DNA of 12,652 bases, from contig DAOVYB010000028.1 of assembly GCA_030635835.1 (NCBI GenBank), forward strand, positions 1-12,652. Reading direction: 5' to 3'. Of the stretch, positions 1 through 9,187 are shown in pieces. The position numbers were made by a program, and so were the translations under genes. Within the stretch, counting starts at the first letter, position 1; each line of letters starts with the position of its first letter. Below the pieces are notes generated by a model. That model worked only from the letters and a program-made list of their open reading frames with translations, was not told where the DNA came from and did not search any database. This DNA is from Gammaproteobacteria bacterium. GTDB lineage: Bacteria > Pseudomonadota > Gammaproteobacteria > UBA6429.

Positions 1-1336
1 ACCAGCGTCGAAAAATATTCTCAACAACAACAGTTGCATCATCAACCAGAATACCAATTGAAAAAACAAGAGCGAATAAACTCACCCGGTCAATCGTATA
101 ATCAATCACCCAGGCCGACCATATTGTAATTAAAACAACAATCGGAATGATCACGATAACAACAGAAGCAGCACGTATTCCTAAACCAATTAAACAAAGA
201 ATACTTACTGCAATAGCCGCCTCAAATAAAGCGGTTAATAACTCATTAACTTTTTCATCAGCACTCTTGCCATAATCACGTGTAATTTCAATATTGACAT
301 TATCCGGAATCAAATTTCCTTTTAATGCATCAAGTCGTTTTAAAATATTCTTTGATACACTAACACCGTTTGAACCAATTTTTTTAGCTATGGCTATAGT
401 GACTGCAGCTTCACTATTTGCATAAGTATTTTTATTTGCATAGGAATAGCCGCTATCAAAAGTAACATAGCGTTTTGTTTCTTCCGGACCATCATAAACA
501 TAAGCAACATCACGCAAATAAACTGGCACACCATTTTTCACCCCCACCACAAGACGTGCAATCTCTTGTGCATTAGTTAAAAATGATCCACTAACAACTG
601 AATAGGTCAGATTACCGCTCTCAATATTACCTGCAGGTAATTCAGCATTTGCAGTTCTAATAGTTTGTGCAATTTGTGCTATCGTAATATCGTAACCGGT
701 TAATCGTTCCGGTTTAACTTCTATCCGAATTTGTTCAGCACGTCCTCCAACAACAAAACCTTTACCTGTATTAGGTACTTCTTCCAATCGTTGTAAAACA
801 TCAAAAGCAAGCGTTCGCAAATTACCATCATCAACATCTTTCGACCAAAGTGTTACGGTTACAGTTGGCACATCATCAATGCTAACGGGTTTAACCAATG
901 GCATTGCAACACCCGGAGGCATTAAATCCAGATTTGACTGGATCTTATCGTGCACCTTAACGATAGAGTCACCCATGTCTTCACCAACTTCAAAGCGTAC
1001 AGTCACAACACTGCCACCACGTTGGGTTGCTGAATAGACATGTCGTACACCCGGTATCTCACTCATTATTCGACCAAGTGGATCTGTAACCAGACTGGTT
1101 ACCTGTTGTGAAGATGCACCTGCATACTGAACATAGATGTCCACCATCGGTACAGATATTTTTGGATCTTCCTGACGAGGTGTAAAAAACAAACCTAATA
1201 AACCAATAGCAAGAAATGCCATCATTAATAAAGGAGTAACAGGTGAATTAATAAACTGTTTAGTAATACGTCCTGCTATCCCTAGCTCAGGATTTAATTC
1301 TTCATCATCATGATTATTGTTATTCTGTTCATTCAT
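1..1336 (-). CDS. RND-family efflux permease, N-terminal part (cut by window edge)
   Basis: This is the inner-membrane pump subunit of a proton-driven tripartite efflux system (AcrB/HAE-type RND superfamily), exporting substrates from periplasm or membrane. I translated 445 uninterrupted codons from the ATG at 1334-1336. An Asn/Asp/Glu-rich cytoplasmic start (about 1-20) is followed by TM1 (about 34-52), then a long periplasmic porter region with the family signature FTPRQEDP just after TM1. TM2, TM3 and TM4 lie at about 370-386, 390-408 and 418-438. TM4 carries the motif GILVDDATVVVENI, whose Asp432-Asp433 match the proton-relay aspartates of AcrB. The C-terminal half lies outside the window. 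An in-frame stop lies a short way upstream of the ATG and no other ATG intervenes. The gene follows the adaptor gene by 60 bases on the same strand, so the two are almost certainly co-transcribed. Substrate cannot be read from sequence: it resembles general HAE pumps more than the CusA metal pumps, but this is inference. Confidence 0.95.
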   Translation of the reverse strand, partial: MNEQNNNNHDDEELNPELGIAGRITKQFINSPVTPLLMMAFLAIGLLGLFFTPRQEDPKISVPMVDIYVQYAGASSQQVTSLVTDPLGRIMSEIPGVRHVYSATQRGGSVVTVRFEVGEDMGDSIVKVHDKIQSNLDLMPPGVAMPLVKPVSIDDVPTVTVTLWSKDVDDGNLRTLAFDVLQRLEEVPNTGKGFVVGGRAEQIRIEVKPERLTGYDITIAQIAQTIRTANAELPAGNIESGNLTYSVVSGSFLTNAQEIARLVVGVKNGVPVYLRDVAYVYDGPEETKRYVTFDSGYSYANKNTYANSEAAVTIAIAKKIGSNGVSVSKNILKRLDALKGNLIPDNVNIEITRDYGKSADEKVNELLTALFEAAIAVSILCLIGLGIRAASVVIVIIPIVVLITIWSAWVIDYTIDRVSLFALVFSIGILVDDATVVVENIFRRW

Positions 1337-1396
1337 GCTTTCAATATTTCCCAAATAAATGCCTATTGGTATTGCTTATTGAATTTTTAATCGCGC

Positions 1397-2665
1397 TTAA
1401 TTAGTTACACCGCGATTTGTTTCATCAGGTTTTGCTACACCAGACTTCCAGCCTGAAGCCATGCCCGGAGTTGGTTGAGCATAAATACGTTCCCCCGAAC
1501 GTATTCCTGACAAAACAGTAATATTTGTGTTGTCGACTACTTCACCTAAACGTAGTAAACGTAATTCAGATTGATTCTTAGCGTTAAGTACAAAAACGGC
1601 AGGTAAACTTCCTCTCCACACCACGGCAGAATTTGGAATAACAGGTAAAATATTTACCGGCGCATTTACATCTGGAATCATGACTTCGGCATACATACCC
1701 GGCCCACCCGGAATACCTTCGGGTAAATCAAATTTAACGGTAACGGTATGACGACTTGGATCTGCCATTGGATAGATTTGTGCAACACGCGCACTAATAC
1801 GTGTACTACCAACATCTAATACGGCGGGAACCACCATATCTTGTTGTATACCTGACATTAGGCGGGCAGGAACTTCCACCTTAATTTGTAAGTAACGTGC
1901 ATCTGCAAATTTAAATAATGCTTGCCCCGGCTGAACCGTATCACCGACTTCAACCAATCTTTTAACAACAACACCACTAAATGGTGCAACCGCTTTACTA
2001 TCTCTTAAGCTAGCATCAATTTCCTGTAACTGTGATATCGCACCAATATGTTGACTACGCGCTAATCCTAACTGACTGTTTTGTGTATAAAGATCCGCTT
2101 GACGATCAAGTAATGGATTACCCATCCCCATTGCACTTCCCCATGGGCGAGTAAATATTTGATCAAACATTGAAGGTAATGCCATACCCGGCATACGACC
2201 TATATTGCGTGATTGTGGTGACCAGAATTCTCGTGAATATTGCACTTGCGCATTTTGTACCGCTGAAACCTGACCATTAATATGCGCAATAGCCTGTCGG
2301 CGTTTTGCTTGCAAGTCATCATCATCAACAGCAGCAATGACTTGCCCGGGCTGAAACCAGTCACCTTCAATTCCGGCAAGAAACTCTATTCTTCCAGGAA
2401 TTTGAGCAGATAACGTCACTTCACGCAAAGGAACAACGGTTCCCCCTAAAACAATGCTGGTACCCGTTTGTGTATTTGAAACAGTAATGATCTGTGGTTG
2501 CATTGGATACGCAGCAGGTACCGAAGCCTGATTTAAAGTCGCACCATACGAACCGTTATAGCCATTTGATGAGAATGATGCTGCATGTAACTGATTTTCT
2601 CCACTAAGAGAAATTATCAGAACAGAAATCATCACAAACCCAATTTTATGAATTAACTGCTTCAT
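1397..2665 (-). CDS. RND efflux periplasmic adaptor (membrane fusion protein, HlyD/AcrA family)
   Basis: This periplasmic adaptor links the RND pump encoded just downstream to an outer-membrane channel, for which no gene is visible here. The 422-residue protein has a Sec signal peptide (basic start, hydrophobic residues 9-20, probable cleavage after LHA at 28). A low-complexity Ser/Asn/Gly/Tyr stretch follows to about 50. The lipoyl/barrel-sandwich halves are at about 78-117 (VTLSAQIPGRIEFL, then GDWFQPGQVIAAVDDDDL) and 226-252 (APFSGVVVKRLVEVGDTVQPGQ). Between them lies the hairpin region (118-222), interrupted by a Met/Pro/Gly/Trp-rich segment at about 146-188. The beta-barrel domain (255-335) and a membrane-proximal domain follow. 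The start is the ATG preceded by GGGAAGG about 12 bases upstream. It begins 53 bases after the SCP2-like gene, with no convincing promoter or terminator between, so I infer an operon. Confidence 0.93.
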   Translation of the reverse strand: MKQLIHKIGFVMISVLIISLSGENQLHAASFSSNGYNGSYGATLNQASVPAAYPMQPQIITVSNTQTGTSIVLGGTVVPLREVTLSAQIPGRIEFLAGIEGDWFQPGQVIAAVDDDDLQAKRRQAIAHINGQVSAVQNAQVQYSREFWSPQSRNIGRMPGMALPSMFDQIFTRPWGSAMGMGNPLLDRQADLYTQNSQLGLARSQHIGAISQLQEIDASLRDSKAVAPFSGVVVKRLVEVGDTVQPGQALFKFADARYLQIKVEVPARLMSGIQQDMVVPAVLDVGSTRISARVAQIYPMADPSRHTVTVKFDLPEGIPGGPGMYAEVMIPDVNAPVNILPVIPNSAVVWRGSLPAVFVLNAKNQSELRLLRLGEVVDNTNITVLSGIRSGERIYAQPTPGMASGWKSGVAKPDETNRGVTN

Positions 2666-2718
2666 AATATTTTATTACCTTCCCGCTGTTTCGAAATAAA
2701 ACTTTTAATTCAGAACCT

Positions 2719-3114
2719 CTAAACACGCCCCATTACAGCAAAACTTTTAACAAACGGTCCTGCCATGCGCGGATCCTTTATCATTGCGGTGTAATCACCT
2801 TTATTGAATTTCATACTACGTGCGGTATAGGCAATACCCAGCCCCATCATTCCAGGGGGGTTGCTAAACCATTTTTGCCAGTTATCTTTTGAAGCTCGTA
2901 TATCCCAGTTAAGATCTTGTTCTTCATAACTTGATCCTGTAACAGCTTTGCCTTTCTCAATAACCAGAACACCTCTTGGGTTATCTTCATCATCAAAGCC
3001 ATAAGCAATCGTGGAGTTAAAATCTATATTTGAGAGTTCCTTAACCATTTCAGACTCGTTATTCCATTCATTCTTAAATTTATTCATCCATTGCTCTGTG
3101 AAAATATCTGCCAT
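2719..3114 (-). CDS. SCP2-like (sterol carrier protein-type) lipid-binding protein
   Basis: This small soluble protein of 131 residues has no signal peptide or membrane segment and resembles the SCP2 sterol-transfer fold, which shields a hydrophobic ligand in a tunnel. Visible support is the order of elements: an N-terminal amphipathic helix (TEQWMNKFKNEW), a beta region with GVLVIEKGKAV and DLNWDIRASKDNWQKWF, and the C-terminal helix segments MKFNKGDYTAMIKDPRMAGPF typical of bacterial SCP2 proteins. An upstream in-frame ATG at 3121-3123 would add three residues. I prefer the ATG at 3112-3114 because the purine-rich GGGGTGA lies eight bases before it, whereas it abuts the upstream ATG. The gene is first in a probable operon with the efflux adaptor and pump. 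It has a good sigma54 promoter upstream and a divergent sigma54 activator. The ligand is unknown; hydrophobic compounds such as fatty acids or hydrocarbons are only a guess. Confidence 0.8.
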   Translation of the reverse strand: MADIFTEQWMNKFKNEWNNESEMVKELSNIDFNSTIAYGFDDEDNPRGVLVIEKGKAVTGSSYEEQDLNWDIRASKDNWQKWFSNPPGMMGLGIAYTARSMKFNKGDYTAMIKDPRMAGPFVKSFAVMGRV

Positions 3115-3131
3115 TGTCGCCACCCCAATTT
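3112..3131 (-). promoter_or_regulatory. Ribosome binding site that decides the SCP2-like gene start
   Basis: On the minus strand GGGGTGA lies eight bases upstream of the ATG at 3112-3114, ideal spacing for a Shine-Dalgarno pairing. The same purine run overlaps the upstream in-frame ATG at 3121-3123, leaving it no usable spacing. Confidence 0.55.
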
Positions 3132-3160
3132 TTTTATTTTATATATACTTACTTAATTTA

Positions 3161-3178
3161 GAGCAACAGTTATGCCAA
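3161..3178 (-). promoter_or_regulatory. Sigma54 (-24/-12) promoter for the SCP2-efflux operon
   Basis: The minus strand reads TTGGCATAACTGTTGCTC. It has the invariant GG of the -24 element and GC of the -12 element separated by exactly ten bases, and close agreement with the TGGCAC-N5-TTGC consensus (one mismatch, T for C). The predicted transcript start is near 3151, giving a leader of about 37 bases before the SCP2-like ATG. A sigma54 activator gene is divergent to it, and candidate activator sites lie at a suitable distance upstream. Assignment is by inspection. Confidence 0.75.
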
Positions 3179-3300
3179 CAACTAACATATTGATTTTATT
3201 GGTATTTTTTATATAGTGTTGCAGCTAATACACAGGTGAAACACTCAGTTTTTATAATTAACCCTATGACTCTATTGGAATTTTTACTTAATTAAGCAAA

Positions 3301-3334
3301 TGCAACACGTTGCGCAACAAATAATAGTTGCAAC
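3301..3334. promoter_or_regulatory. Cluster of GCAAC/GTTGC inverted half-sites, probable activator binding region
   Basis: Alternating half-sites are visible: GCAAC at 3302-3306, GTTGC at 3309-3313, GCAAC at 3314-3318 and the perfect palindrome GTTGCAAC at 3327-3334. GTTGCGCAAC (3309-3318) is also a perfect palindrome. A further single GTTGC lies at 3218-3222. The cluster is about 120-155 bases upstream of the -24 element of the sigma54 promoter, the usual enhancer distance for this class of activator. It also sits just upstream of the activator's own ATG, so autoregulation is possible. That the neighbouring regulator binds here is inference. Confidence 0.6.
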
Positions 3335-3366
3335 AGAACAGGGGAAAACGGCATTATAGTGGGGTT

Positions 3367-4716
3367 ATGGATGAAAACAGCCTTGCACCTATTCTTGAAG
3401 CTATCGTTTCATATATTGATGAAGGGGTAATTATTGCTGATCCCACCGGTAACGTGATTTACCAAAATCCTTCTGCAATGGAGCTTTTTGCTATGAACAA
3501 TGAACCGGTTACCCGCCTTAGAGAAATAGGTAATTTTAATCTGCAAAAAACCATGCTCCGTGCCGCCATTGATGCAGGTGAAATGGATGCTGCAGGCAGG
3601 CCAACCGGTCAGTTTGTTCGTTTTGAACACAAAGTAGAAGTTGGTGATAGCTTTCGTTATTTACAGTTTCATTGTGGATTAATTAATACCCACGTCAAAA
3701 ATGAAAAATTGCGATTAATCATGGTGAGGGACAAAACAGAACAACGTCGTCTTGAAGCCGTTTTTGATCCCGCTCTACAGGACATGTCCACCAACGATCC
3801 ACGTATGCTGGAAATACTTAATCGTATTCATCAAATAGCACCAACCAATGCATCACTCTTATTACAAGGTGAATCCGGTACGGGTAAGACTCAATTAGCC
3901 AGAATGATTCACCGTTTTAGCCTCCGTTCACATATGCCATTTGTTGAAGTCAACTGCGCAGCGATTCCTGAGTCATTAATTGAATCAGAATTATTTGGCC
4001 ACGTTAAAGGCGCTTTTACCGGTGCTAGCCAGGAACGTGGTGGACGATTCCAGGCTGCCCATAACGGCACGCTGTTTCTTGATGAAGTCACCGAAATGCC
4101 TTTGCACTTACAAGCAAAACTTTTACGTGCAGTTCAGGATCAGGAATTTGAAATGGTTGGCTCTGACAAAACCATAAAGGTTGATATCAGGATTATTTCA
4201 GCATCAAATCGTAATTTAAAAGAAATGGTTAACAATGATGAATTTCGTGCTGATCTGTTTTATCGTCTTGCAGTTATTCCTTTAACCATTCCTTCATTAC
4301 GAAAACGCCCTGGTGATATCCCTGTATTAATTGATCACTTTTGCCAGCGTTTAGCAACGAGAGGATATGATACAGCTGAGCTTGAATGCTCAAATGAAGC
4401 AATGCGATTAATGATGGACTACCCCTGGTTTGGTAATGTTCGTGAATTAGAAAATGCGGTCGAACATGGCATCATTTGCGCCACAGGTAATCAGGTTGGG
4501 GTAGATAGTTTACCGCAAGATATTCGAGAGTATAAGAAGGATGAAGTAGTCGATATTTATGGCTCGGTTCAGGAAAGAAGAAAAAACGATAAAGATAAAA
4601 GTAATATTGAAGCAGCATTAAAACAATGTGACGGTAACAAAGCAAAGGCTGCACAGTTACTTCGAATAGATCGTTCGACACTCTGGCGTCGAATGCAAAA
4701 ATATAATATAAATTAA
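3367..4716 (+). CDS. Sigma54-dependent transcriptional activator with PAS sensor
   Basis: This enhancer-binding protein uses ATP hydrolysis to open sigma54 promoters. Counting from the ATG at 3367 (449 residues), a PAS domain spans about 8-125 (EGVIIADPTGNVIYQNPSA at 19-37). The AAA+ domain follows with Walker A GESGTGKT (168-175), the sigma54-contacting GAFTGA loop (215-220), Walker B GTLFLDEV (234-241), the FRADLFYRL region near 293-301 and WFGNVRELENA (354-364). A Fis-type helix-turn-helix lies at about 412-446 (GNKAKAAQLLRIDRSTLWRR). There is no receiver domain, so the signal is probably a small molecule or redox state read by PAS rather than phosphorylation. The reading frame can be extended to a TTG at 3328, but that lies inside the GTTGCAAC palindrome. 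The ATG with GTGGGG just upstream fits the family start better. It faces the SCP2-efflux operon, whose sigma54 promoter it is likely to activate. Confidence 0.93.
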   Translation: MDENSLAPILEAIVSYIDEGVIIADPTGNVIYQNPSAMELFAMNNEPVTRLREIGNFNLQKTMLRAAIDAGEMDAAGRPTGQFVRFEHKVEVGDSFRYLQFHCGLINTHVKNEKLRLIMVRDKTEQRRLEAVFDPALQDMSTNDPRMLEILNRIHQIAPTNASLLLQGESGTGKTQLARMIHRFSLRSHMPFVEVNCAAIPESLIESELFGHVKGAFTGASQERGGRFQAAHNGTLFLDEVTEMPLHLQAKLLRAVQDQEFEMVGSDKTIKVDIRIISASNRNLKEMVNNDEFRADLFYRLAVIPLTIPSLRKRPGDIPVLIDHFCQRLATRGYDTAELECSNEAMRLMMDYPWFGNVRELENAVEHGIICATGNQVGVDSLPQDIREYKKDEVVDIYGSVQERRKNDKDKSNIEAALKQCDGNKAKAAQLLRIDRSTLWRRMQKYNIN

Positions 4717-4726
4717 TACTTCTGTA

Positions 4727-5851
4727 TTATACTAAAACAAGATTATCACGATGGATTAATTCAGCATCATCAACATAACCTAAAATTGATTCAATTTCTT
4801 TACTCGCTTTGCCTTTAATTTTATTTACATCGGCAGCATTGTAATTTACTAAGCCACGCGCAACTTCTTCACTATCAGTAGTGACGCAACTGACAATTTC
4901 ACCACGACTAAAATCACCTTGAACACCACTCACTCCGACAGCTAATAAACTGCTACCCGAATCACGCAGTTTTTTTACTGCACCGTTATCGAGAATAAGT
5001 TCCCCGCGAATTTGTAAGTGCCCGGCTAACCATTGTTTACGTGCTGCAACAGGTGTTTGCTCTGCATAAAGCAAAGTACCGATATCTTCTCCAGAGAATA
5101 AACGCTGAATCACATTCTCTTCACGTCCAGCGGCAATGAGTGTTGCTGTTCCAGAACGAGCAGCTAATTTGGCAGCACTGACCTTCGTTGCCATACCACC
5201 TCGACCCAAAGTACCCGCACCACCTTCAGCCATTGCAGCTAAAGAGTTATCAGTTGCAGAAGCTTCAGAAATTAATTTAGCATCTTTATATTCGCGAGGA
5301 TTACGATCAAACAAACCATTTTGATCTGTCAGTATCAGCAGGGTGTCGGCTTCAATAAGATTGGCTACTAATGCCGCTAAGGTATCATTATCACCAAAAC
5401 GAATTTCATCTGTAACAACAGTATCATTTTCATTTATAACAGGAATAACGCCAAGATCGAGTAAGCTACGCACAGTATTACGCGCATTTAAATAACGTTG
5501 TCGGTTAGATAAATCATCATGGGTTAAAAGTACTTGTGCGGTATGTAAATCATATTTTGAAAATGCGGATTCATAAGATTGAATCAATCCCATTTGTCCA
5601 ACTGCCGCAGCGGCCTGTAATTCATGTAAAGATTCAGGCCGTTTTGATAAACCTAAACGAGACATTCCCTCAGCAACTGCACCCGAAGAAACCAAAACAA
5701 CTTCAATACCCTTTTTTTGCAACGCAGAAATTTGTTCAACCCATGTAGCAATACCCGTTTTATTCAAACCGGCACCGTCATTAGTTAACAATGCGCTACC
5801 AATTTTGATAACACAGCGTTTAGTATTTTTAATTTGTTGTCGTTTAGTCAT
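4727..5851 (-). CDS. proB: Glutamate 5-kinase (first step of proline synthesis)
   Basis: This cytoplasmic enzyme phosphorylates L-glutamate to glutamyl-5-phosphate, the first step of proline synthesis, and is usually feedback-inhibited by proline. The 374-residue length is normal for the two-domain form. The amino-acid kinase domain (about 11-260) shows [11 protein letters not shown] (13-23), [12 protein letters not shown] (52-63), VINENDTV (138-145), [20 protein letters not shown] (152-171), [13 protein letters not shown] (174-186) and the glycine-rich [15 protein letters not shown] (216-230). A PUA domain follows at about 278-360. It is last in the rplU-rpmA-obgE-proB order common in gammaproteobacteria. 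It is separated from obgE by 154 bases filled largely by a palindromic repeat. No good Shine-Dalgarno sequence is visible before the ATG. It converges on the sigma54 activator gene with only ten bases between stop codons. Confidence 0.97.
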   Translation of the reverse strand: MTKRQQIKNTKRCVIKIGSALLTNDGAGLNKTGIATWVEQISALQKKGIEVVLVSSGAVAEGMSRLGLSKRPESLHELQAAAAVGQMGLIQSYESAFSKYDLHTAQVLLTHDDLSNRQRYLNARNTVRSLLDLGVIPVINENDTVVTDEIRFGDNDTLAALVANLIEADTLLILTDQNGLFDRNPREYKDAKLISEASATDNSLAAMAEGGAGTLGRGGMATKVSAAKLAARSGTATLIAAGREENVIQRLFSGEDIGTLLYAEQTPVAARKQWLAGHLQIRGELILDNGAVKKLRDSGSSLLAVGVSGVQGDFSRGEIVSCVTTDSEEVARGLVNYNAADVNKIKGKASKEIESILGYVDDAELIHRDNLVLV

Positions 5852-5886
5852 AATTTTATTAACTATTATAATGCTACAAATGCATA

Positions 5887-7173
<1,287 letters not shown>

Positions 7174-7195
7174 GAAATTTTTTATGCTTCTAAAC

Positions 7196-7228
7196 AAAAA
7201 ACCCCGTCCTGGTTTTGCCAGGACGGGG
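7196..7228 (-). terminator. Intrinsic terminator of the rplU-rpmA transcript
   Basis: A perfect 11-base-pair GC-rich stem (CCCCGTCCTGG at 7202-7212 paired with CCAGGACGGGG at 7218-7228) has a five-base loop. On the minus strand it is followed directly by six T residues. It lies 29 bases beyond the rpmA stop. The plus side lacks a comparable T run, so it acts mainly on minus-strand transcription. Confidence 0.92.
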
Positions 7229-7256
7229 CATTTATTTGTCAGCTTGTTCGGGTTGC

Positions 7257-7517
7257 TTATTCAGCAGGAACAATGCTCACAAATGAACGATTCTTCGGTC
7301 CTTTTTTCTGAAAGAGAACAACACCGTCCGCTTTAGCAAAAAGTGTATCATCTTTACCGATACCAACATTTGTACCCGGATGAACTTTAGTTCCTCGTTG
7401 ACGGATTAAAATGTTACCCGCTAATACGTTTTCACCACCAAAACGCTTAACACCTAAACGTTTGGATACCGAATCGCGTCCGTTACGAGTACTACCGCCT
7501 GCTTTCTTATGAGCCAT
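7257..7517 (-). CDS. rpmA: 50S ribosomal protein L27
   Basis: A component of the large ribosomal subunit whose N-terminal tail reaches the peptidyl-transferase centre. The 86-residue protein begins [16 protein letters not shown] and contains [27 protein letters not shown] in two contiguous conserved stretches (23-49), ending in the usual [12 protein letters not shown] segment. Its length matches the bacterial family. The ATG is preceded by GAGGAA at good spacing. It starts 26 bases after rplU in the standard L21-L27 operon and is followed by a strong terminator. Confidence 0.99.
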   Translation of the reverse strand: MAHKKAGGSTRNGRDSVSKRLGVKRFGGENVLAGNILIRQRGTKVHPGTNVGIGKDDTLFAKADGVVLFQKKGPKNRSFVSIVPAE

Positions 7518-7543
7518 TGTATTTCCTCAATCTTTCTTCTGAA

Positions 7544-7858
7544 TTACTTAGCTGAAATGCCAGTAATTTCGATTTCTGTAAAGGACTGACGATGTCCCTG
7601 TGTTGTACGAGAATGCTTTCTGCGACGGAATTTGATGATGCGGATTTTTTTACCACGACCAACACTTTTCACTTTTGCAGTCACTTTACCGCCAGCTACA
7701 TATGGGGCACCGATTTTAACATCATCGCCATTGGCAACCATGAGTACTTTATCTATTTCAAGCGAAGCACCTTCTTCGAGACCTAGTTTTTCTACTTTGA
7801 GATACTGGCCTTCAGTGACTCGATATTGTTTGCCACCGGTTTCAATTACCGCGTACAT
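7544..7858 (-). CDS. rplU: 50S ribosomal protein L21
   Basis: A large-subunit protein that binds 23S rRNA. The 104-residue product starts [18 protein letters not shown] and carries the C-terminal signature [16 protein letters not shown], both diagnostic of L21. The reading frame extends four codons upstream to a TTG, but the TTGGAGAAAGAC there is the ribosome binding site (GGAG about seven bases before the ATG at 7856-7858), and L21 proteins start at this methionine. It is the first gene of the operon with rpmA, behind a sigma70-type promoter and a leader of about 120 bases. Confidence 0.98.
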   Translation of the reverse strand: MYAVIETGGKQYRVTEGQYLKVEKLGLEEGASLEIDKVLMVANGDDVKIGAPYVAGGKVTAKVKSVGRGKKIRIIKFRRRKHSRTTQGHRQSFTEIEITGISAK

Positions 7859-7945
7859 GTCTTTCTCCAAAATCTAATGATATTTGCTTGTATTCGAACG
7901 AACATATGACGCCCGAATCTCTAAAATCTCTTGATGTATAACCAT

Positions 7946-7978
7946 CTGTATTCAAATACGTAATGCACTCAAATACAG
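7946..7978 (-). promoter_or_regulatory. 5'-terminal stem-loop in the rplU leader
   Basis: A perfect seven-base inverted repeat, CTGTATT (7946-7952) and AATACAG (7972-7978), lies at the very start of the predicted rplU mRNA. A further near copy of the downstream strand (minus-strand AATACAAG, around 7888-7895) could compete for pairing. The fold could stabilise the mRNA or serve in ribosomal-protein autoregulation. Both functions are inference, since only the inverted repeat is seen. Confidence 0.4.
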
Positions 7979-7986
7979 GGACGCGA

Positions 7987-8015
7987 ATTTTAGCCGTTCC
8001 CCCTCTGCTGGTCAA
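7987..8015 (-). promoter_or_regulatory. Sigma70-type promoter for rplU-rpmA
   Basis: On the minus strand the -35 box TTGACC (8010-8015) is separated by exactly 17 bases from the -10 box TAAAAT (7987-7992). Initiation is predicted near 7980, giving a leader of about 120 bases before the rplU ATG. Confidence 0.8.
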
Positions 8016-8081
8016 AGGATTTTTGCTTAATTTTCACCTATTTGCGACTAAATTTTGTCATTCTTAATTATATATGACCGC

Positions 8082-8110
8082 TTGACAGCATAACCACTGC
8101 CCCCTAGCAT
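8082..8110 (+). promoter_or_regulatory. Sigma70-type promoter for ispB
   Basis: A consensus -35 TTGACA (8082-8087), a 17-base spacer and TAGCAT (8105-8110, four of six consensus positions) point at ispB. The predicted start is near 8117, about 26 bases before the ATG. The -10 is weak but the -35 and spacing are ideal. Confidence 0.65.
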
Positions 8111-8142
8111 GCACGCTACTTAAAATATTACTGATTAACTCA

Positions 8143-9120
8143 ATGACAATTACAACGATTAATGAAATTAACCAGCTAATCGCCGATGATATGGACAAGC
8201 TCAACAACTGTATCCAGAGCCGTCTGCATTCTGAAGTTGTTCTCATTAATCAAATTGGCGGCCATATTATTAATAGTGGTGGCAAACGTCTACGCCCGAT
8301 TATCCACCTTTTAAGTGCCAAAGCCCTTGCCTACAATGGTTCGCAACACATTGATTTATCAGCAATTATTGAATTTATTCATACTGCAACCTTACTCCAC
8401 GATGATGTCGTTGATAACTCCGATTTACGCCGTGGAGAGGATACTGCAAATGCCTTGTGGGGTAATGCTGCCAGCGTTTTAGTGGGTGATTTTCTCTATT
8501 CCCGTGCTTTTGAAATGATGGTCGAAATTGACCGCATGTCTATTATGGCTATTCTCTCTAAAGCCACAAATACCATTGCTGAAGGCGAAGTCCTGCAATT
8601 ACTCAATTGTCATGATCCTGATACCACAGAAGAGCGTTATCTTGAGGTTATCCATAATAAAACAGCTAAATTATTCGAATCTGCCTCTGAACTGGCTGCT
8701 GTCATTTGTGATCGTCCGCCAGAAGAACAACAGGCCATGGCAAAATATGGCATGCATCTCGGCTGTGCTTTCCAGCTCATTGATGATGTACTGGATTACA
8801 CCTCATCTGCTGAAGACATGGGTAAAAATCTCGGTGATGACCTCGCTGAGGGTAAGCCGACTCTCCCCCTCATCTATGCCATGCGAAATGGAACAAGTGA
8901 GCAAGCGACTATGATTCGTGAGGCGATCGAAAATGGTGGTTTAGATAAAATCGAACAAATTCATGAGGCTATCCATCAGTCCGGGGCAATTGAATACACT
9001 TCAGACTGTGCTAAAAATGAAGCCAAACAGGCCATAGAAGCTCTCGAATTTCTTCATGACTCAAGTTATAAAGATGCCTTAATCTTTCTGGCTAACTTTT
9101 CTGTAAATCGTAACCATTAA
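8143..9120 (+). CDS. ispB: Trans-polyprenyl diphosphate synthase (octaprenyl-diphosphate synthase type)
   Basis: This cytoplasmic prenyltransferase adds isopentenyl units to farnesyl diphosphate to build the quinone side chain, C40 in the E. coli homologue. The 325-residue all-helical protein carries the substrate-binding GGKRLRP (46-52), the first aspartate-rich motif LLHDDVVD (84-91) followed by DLRRG, and the second, QLIDDVLDY (211-219), with the downstream KNLGDDLAEGKPTLPLIYA region (228-246, K and D residues of the active site). The exact chain length cannot be read with certainty. The octaprenyl call rests on similarity and on the conserved position divergent to rplU, where ispB sits in gammaproteobacteria. 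It has a sigma70 promoter but no obvious Shine-Dalgarno sequence before the ATG. Confidence 0.95.
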   Translation: MTITTINEINQLIADDMDKLNNCIQSRLHSEVVLINQIGGHIINSGGKRLRPIIHLLSAKALAYNGSQHIDLSAIIEFIHTATLLHDDVVDNSDLRRGEDTANALWGNAASVLVGDFLYSRAFEMMVEIDRMSIMAILSKATNTIAEGEVLQLLNCHDPDTTEERYLEVIHNKTAKLFESASELAAVICDRPPEEQQAMAKYGMHLGCAFQLIDDVLDYTSSAEDMGKNLGDDLAEGKPTLPLIYAMRNGTSEQATMIREAIENGGLDKIEQIHEAIHQSGAIEYTSDCAKNEAKQAIEALEFLHDSSYKDALIFLANFSVNRNH

Positions 9121-9187
9121 TACTCTTCAAATTTATATCCTTTAAATTATTACAGGCTTGTAACATTATTTAACATTCTAAAACCGA

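Noticed and set aside
3011..3193. Small plus-strand frame opposite the SCP2-like gene start
   Set aside because: It has no family resemblance, overlaps the coding start and sigma54 promoter region, and looks like a chance frame in AT-rich DNA.
3328..3366. Extended TTG start for the sigma54 activator
   Set aside because: The TTG lies inside the GTTGCAAC palindrome and would add 13 residues not expected in the family. The ATG at 3367 has a purine-rich GTGGGG just upstream.
4714..4729. Six-base-pair hairpin between the converging activator and proB stops
   Set aside because: The stem is almost all A/T (TAATAC/GTATTA) and lacks a clean T run, so it is too weak to call a terminator.
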